DNA from: Pseudoduganella guangdongensis
GTDB lineage: Bacteria > Pseudomonadota > Gammaproteobacteria > Burkholderiales > Burkholderiaceae_D
NCBI RefSeq assembly: GCF_009857475.1
Contig: NZ_WWCJ01000002.1
Location: 248,001-312,000 of the forward strand
DNA: 64,000 nucleotides
Direction of reading: 5' to 3'
A program made the position numbers and the translations under genes. This document shows positions 61,892 through 64,000 of the stretch, piece after piece (the first letter of the stretch is position 1; every line of letters starts with the position of its first letter). The notes under the pieces were generated by a model that was not told the origin of the DNA, ran no database searches, and was given only the letters and a program-made list of their open reading frames with translations.

Positions 61892-62701
61892 ATGCATACG
61901 TCAATCAAACTTGCCGCCGCCGCCGCTGCCGCACTGCTATGCAGCCAGGCCTGGGCACAAATCACGCTTTATCCACAGGAAGGCTGGCGCGGCCGGCCAG
62001 TAAACGTCAGCAACTCCATCCGCGACCTGCGCACCGCAGGCATCGACGACCGCGCCTCGTCGGTCGTGGTGGAACGCGGCCGTTGGGAAGTGTGCGAGCA
62101 CCCCAACTTCCGCGGCGACTGCCGCATCCTGCGCCGTGGCAGCTACGAGTCGCTGCGCGGCATGGGCCTGAACAACAGCATTTCTTCCATCCGCGCGGTG
62201 CCGCGCAACCGTCGGGTTGACGCGATGGCGTATGCGCCGGCACCGGCGCCGCAACCAGCCTACGAATACCGCATGCGCCCCAGCGAACGCACCTATGAAG
62301 CACCAATCACGTCGGCCCGTGCCGTCGTCGGCCCGCCGGAGCAACGCTGCTGGGTGGAGCGGCAGCAGGTCAATGAGATGTCCGGCGGTAGCGGCACGGC
62401 GGGCGCCATCGCCGGCGCCCTGATCGGCGGCGTGCTGGGCCACCAGGTCGGCGGCGGCTCCGGGCGTGATTTCGCCACCGTCGGCGGCGCCATCGCCGGC
62501 GCCGCAGTCGGCTCCAACGTCGCCCGCAATCGCGGCAACGAATACGCCCAGAACGTGCAGCGCTGCGAAGCCATCCCCAGTCGCACACCGCAATACTGGG
62601 ATGTGACTTACGAGTTCCGCGGCACCCAGCACCGCGCCCAACTGGCCTCCGAGCCGGGCCGCTATATCACCGTGAACCGGGACGGCGTGCCGCGCATGTA
62701 G
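61892..62701 (+). CDS. Exported beta/gamma-crystallin-like protein with glycine-zipper domain
   Basis: A 269-residue exported protein (signal MHTSIKLAAAAAAALLCSQAWA). Residues about 23-110 form a beta/gamma-crystallin-like domain: ITLYPQEGWRGR, SSVVVERGRWEVCEHPNFRGDCRILRRG (the Greek-key signature), then SLRGMGLNNSISSIRAV. After a Pro-rich linker comes a glycine-zipper (2TM) segment: GTAGAIAGALIGGVLGHQVGG and GGAIAGAAVGSNV, then a C-terminal beta part (YWDVTYEFRGTQHRAQ). The zipper is typical of outer-membrane lipoprotein-like Rcp/SlyB proteins; the protein is probably envelope-located. A strong GGGAGGAC ribosome-binding site precedes the ATG. Confidence 0.88.
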   Translation: MHTSIKLAAAAAAALLCSQAWAQITLYPQEGWRGRPVNVSNSIRDLRTAGIDDRASSVVVERGRWEVCEHPNFRGDCRILRRGSYESLRGMGLNNSISSIRAVPRNRRVDAMAYAPAPAPQPAYEYRMRPSERTYEAPITSARAVVGPPEQRCWVERQQVNEMSGGSGTAGAIAGALIGGVLGHQVGGGSGRDFATVGGAIAGAAVGSNVARNRGNEYAQNVQRCEAIPSRTPQYWDVTYEFRGTQHRAQLASEPGRYITVNRDGVPRM

Positions 62702-62707
62702 AGCGCC

Positions 62708-63493
62708 TCAGTGCTGCTCGGCCAAAACGGCATGGAACAGCTGGTTCAGGCCAGTAGAAACGTCGCCGCGTTGAAAGCGGGAGACCTCTGGCCGCTCCAG
62801 TCTTTCCAGCTCCGATTCGATGAATCGGTTCAGGCAGGGCACAGGCTCGGATAAGCCCATTTCCGGCGCAGCCTTTTTCTTTTCAAGTAGAGCCGCAATT
62901 GCGTCCAGCAACTCCGTTTCGCCTTCCAGCAAGTGTAAAAGCTTGTCGAATTCGATAGGAGCGGCAGTACCGTAGCGCTCAAGCCAGCGTACAGCGAGCA
63001 GTGGACGAAGCACGTAGAAGTACTTCTTCAATGGCACCATATCTGCACGCAAATAGCCGCGATAGTTTGTTTTAGCCATGCTGCGGTAGTGATAGACGCC
63101 ATTCTCGCAGGAGTAGATCTGTGGCAGCAATTGACGCGTGCCGTCAGCAAAACCGCCATGAGAGCGATACAAGATGGGCGACTGAATCCATTCCACAAAA
63201 GCGGGATTGGATTTATGGAATAAGCGCAGGGCTTTGCGAACGTCCCAGCCGTTCAGGTCAATGTCATCGACAATCTCATATTCGATGACATCGCGCTTTT
63301 CTTCGAGATCCACCGCAAGATACCAATTGCTTGGGTGGGCGTAGATAAAACGAACATCATAGTCGCTATTTGGAGAGGCAAACCCCCATGCCCTGCTACC
63401 GGATTCAACCGCCAGCAAGATTCGCACATTGTGTTCAGCTTCTGCTGCCGCCAGGCGGCGCATGATTTCTTCCCTTACGTCCTCGGGTATCAA
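62708..63493 (-). CDS. Nucleotidyltransferase-fold protein (YcgL/COG3541-like)
   Basis: A 261-residue protein with the pol-beta nucleotidyltransferase motif GSRAWGFASPNSDYD (residues 32-46; D44 and D46 as metal ligands) and a second acidic segment DVIEYEIVDDIDLNGWD, then the helical region with IQSPILYR and YYRSMAKTNYRGYL-like sequence. This is the group of predicted RNA-repair or tRNA-related nucleotidyltransferases (COG3541). No toxin-antitoxin partner (HEPN) is adjacent. Codon use is more AT-rich than in the neighbouring genes, consistent with transfer. Role unknown. Confidence 0.82.
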   Translation of the reverse strand: MIPEDVREEIMRRLAAAEAEHNVRILLAVESGSRAWGFASPNSDYDVRFIYAHPSNWYLAVDLEEKRDVIEYEIVDDIDLNGWDVRKALRLFHKSNPAFVEWIQSPILYRSHGGFADGTRQLLPQIYSCENGVYHYRSMAKTNYRGYLRADMVPLKKYFYVLRPLLAVRWLERYGTAAPIEFDKLLHLLEGETELLDAIAALLEKKKAAPEMGLSEPVPCLNRFIESELERLERPEVSRFQRGDVSTGLNQLFHAVLAEQH

Positions 63494-63606
63494 TTTCTCT
63501 CCACGTTCAGTTTGAGTTGCATCATTTTAGATGGTGCGTTCAGTTAGCGGAAAAAGCAACGTGCCGCCATGTGCCATCGAATGAATCGTTCGGGCTAAGC
63601 AGGATG

Positions 63607-63629
63607 GCGCAATCGGGGTATGATTGCGC
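63607..63629. promoter_or_regulatory. Inverted repeat at the start of the aminopeptidase gene
   Basis: GCGCAATC (63607-63614) and GATTGCGC (63622-63629) form a perfect 8-bp inverted repeat with a 7-base spacer, ending one base before the ATG at 63631. It could hide the translation start in a hairpin or act as an operator. Confidence 0.55.
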
Positions 63630-63630
63630 T

Positions 63631-64000
63631 ATGAAAGAATCAATCCGCACTAGACTCGAATCCATGCGCGCGGCGATGCGGCGGCACGAGGTTGCCGCCT
63701 GCATGGTCCCTTCCTCCGACCCCCACTTGTCCGAATACCTGCCGCCGCGCTGGCAGGGGCGTGAATGGCTGTCGGATTTCACCGGCTCGGTCGGCACCTT
63801 CATCATCACCCCCGATTTCGCGGGCGTCTGGACCGATGGCCGCTACTGGACCCAGGCGGAAACCGAACTGGCCGGCAGCGGCGTGCAGCTGATGAAGATC
63901 TCGTCAGGCGCCAGTACGCAGTATGTGGACTGGCTGGCGGAAACGCTGCAACCGGGCCAGGTGCTGGCGGTGGACGGGGCGGTGCTGGGCCTGTCGACCG
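63631..64000 (+). CDS. Xaa-Pro aminopeptidase (aminopeptidase P family), 5' part
   Basis: The frame is open from ATG 63631 to the window edge, giving 123 residues of the N-terminal creatinase-like domain of an M24B aminopeptidase P: MRAAMRRHEVAACMVPSSDPHLSEYLPPRWQGREWLSDFTGSVGT is the typical opening (written here as a span, key parts VPSSDPHLSEY, WLSDFTGS), followed by VWTDGRYWTQAETEL. The metal-binding catalytic domain lies beyond the window. Such enzymes cleave N-terminal Xaa-Pro bonds in the cytosol. Confidence 0.9.
   Translation, partial: MKESIRTRLESMRAAMRRHEVAACMVPSSDPHLSEYLPPRWQGREWLSDFTGSVGTFIITPDFAGVWTDGRYWTQAETELAGSGVQLMKISSGASTQYVDWLAETLQPGQVLAVDGAVLGLST

Noticed and set aside
62708..63493. 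Nucleotidyltransferase as a MNT-HEPN toxin-antitoxin pair
   Set aside because: No HEPN gene is adjacent and the protein is larger than MNT antitoxins.

Overview
The window is chromosomal DNA of a GC-rich betaproteobacterium, most likely Oxalobacteraceae (Massilia / Duganella / Pseudoduganella type). The reasons are the gene order mnmG-rsmG-parA-parB-atpIBEFHAGDC, a SlmA-type nucleoid occlusion factor, poly(hydroxybutyrate)-depolymerase-like esterases, and a REP-associated tyrosine transposase unit flanked by GGGGTCAGACCC palindromes. The assignment is inference from protein character; no database search was possible.

Layout. 1-1640: the end of a LivM-type permease, then a RAYT transposase between 41-bp inverted arms. 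1704-14230: a TauE/SafE permease, two parS sites bracketing a terminator, mnmG-rsmG, parA-parB and the complete nine-gene F1Fo ATP synthase operon with a clear promoter and a bidirectional terminator. This is the origin-proximal housekeeping core. 14311-21225: a DUF2306 membrane protein divergent from a LytS/LytTR two-component pair, a secreted metallopeptidase-like protein coupled to an SDR, a lipoprotein, a VOC protein and an RsgA-like GTPase. 21352-28084: a divergent polyamine/membrane cluster with DUF350, SPFH-SHOCT, DUF4178, a 53-residue Ser/Gly/Trp-rich protein and SpeD on the minus strand, and a membrane-anchored spermidine-synthase-like protein plus a Tat-type FAD oxidoreductase on the plus strand. 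28091-28907: three tandem paralogous small secreted Ala/Lys/Glu-rich proteins. 29082-42803: mostly single metabolic genes (PHB depolymerases, glutathione peroxidase, rhodanese, FtrA, PabB-PabC fusion, SlmA, HAD, TraB/GumN, tRNA-Thr, argB, MBL hydrolase, CorA-like protein, flavin oxidoreductase). 43042-51861: a nutrient-sensing and uptake cluster (solute-binding protein, TonB-dependent receptor, MFS sugar permease, second solute-binding protein, OmpR-type regulator, sensor kinase) with no ABC permease or ATPase. 51858-61821: HPRT, then a long minus-strand operon (AMP-binding CoA ligase, LivG-H-M-K-F, YjbR, PaaK-like ligase) divergent from a Crp/Fnr regulator. 61892-64000: a crystallin/glycine-zipper protein, a nucleotidyltransferase and the start of an aminopeptidase P.

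How the genes work together. Two regions stand out. In the polyamine cluster, SpeD would supply decarboxylated AdoMet to the divergently encoded membrane aminopropyltransferase, beside membrane-organising (SPFH, DUF350) and zinc-ribbon (DUF4178) proteins and a possible polyamine oxidase. This suggests a membrane-associated polyamine system rather than ordinary cytosolic spermidine synthesis. In the 43-52 kb cluster, a solute-binding protein translationally coupled to a two-component system, plus paired GTAA direct repeats upstream of the first gene, suggests a periplasmic ligand sensor controlling a TonB receptor and an MFS importer.

Gene density is high. Only the ~325-bp gap at 19445-19770, the ~240-bp gap at 42804-43041 and the ~200-bp gap at 6956-7159 are sizeable, and each is described in an entry. 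No rRNA, CRISPR array, prophage or integron was seen.
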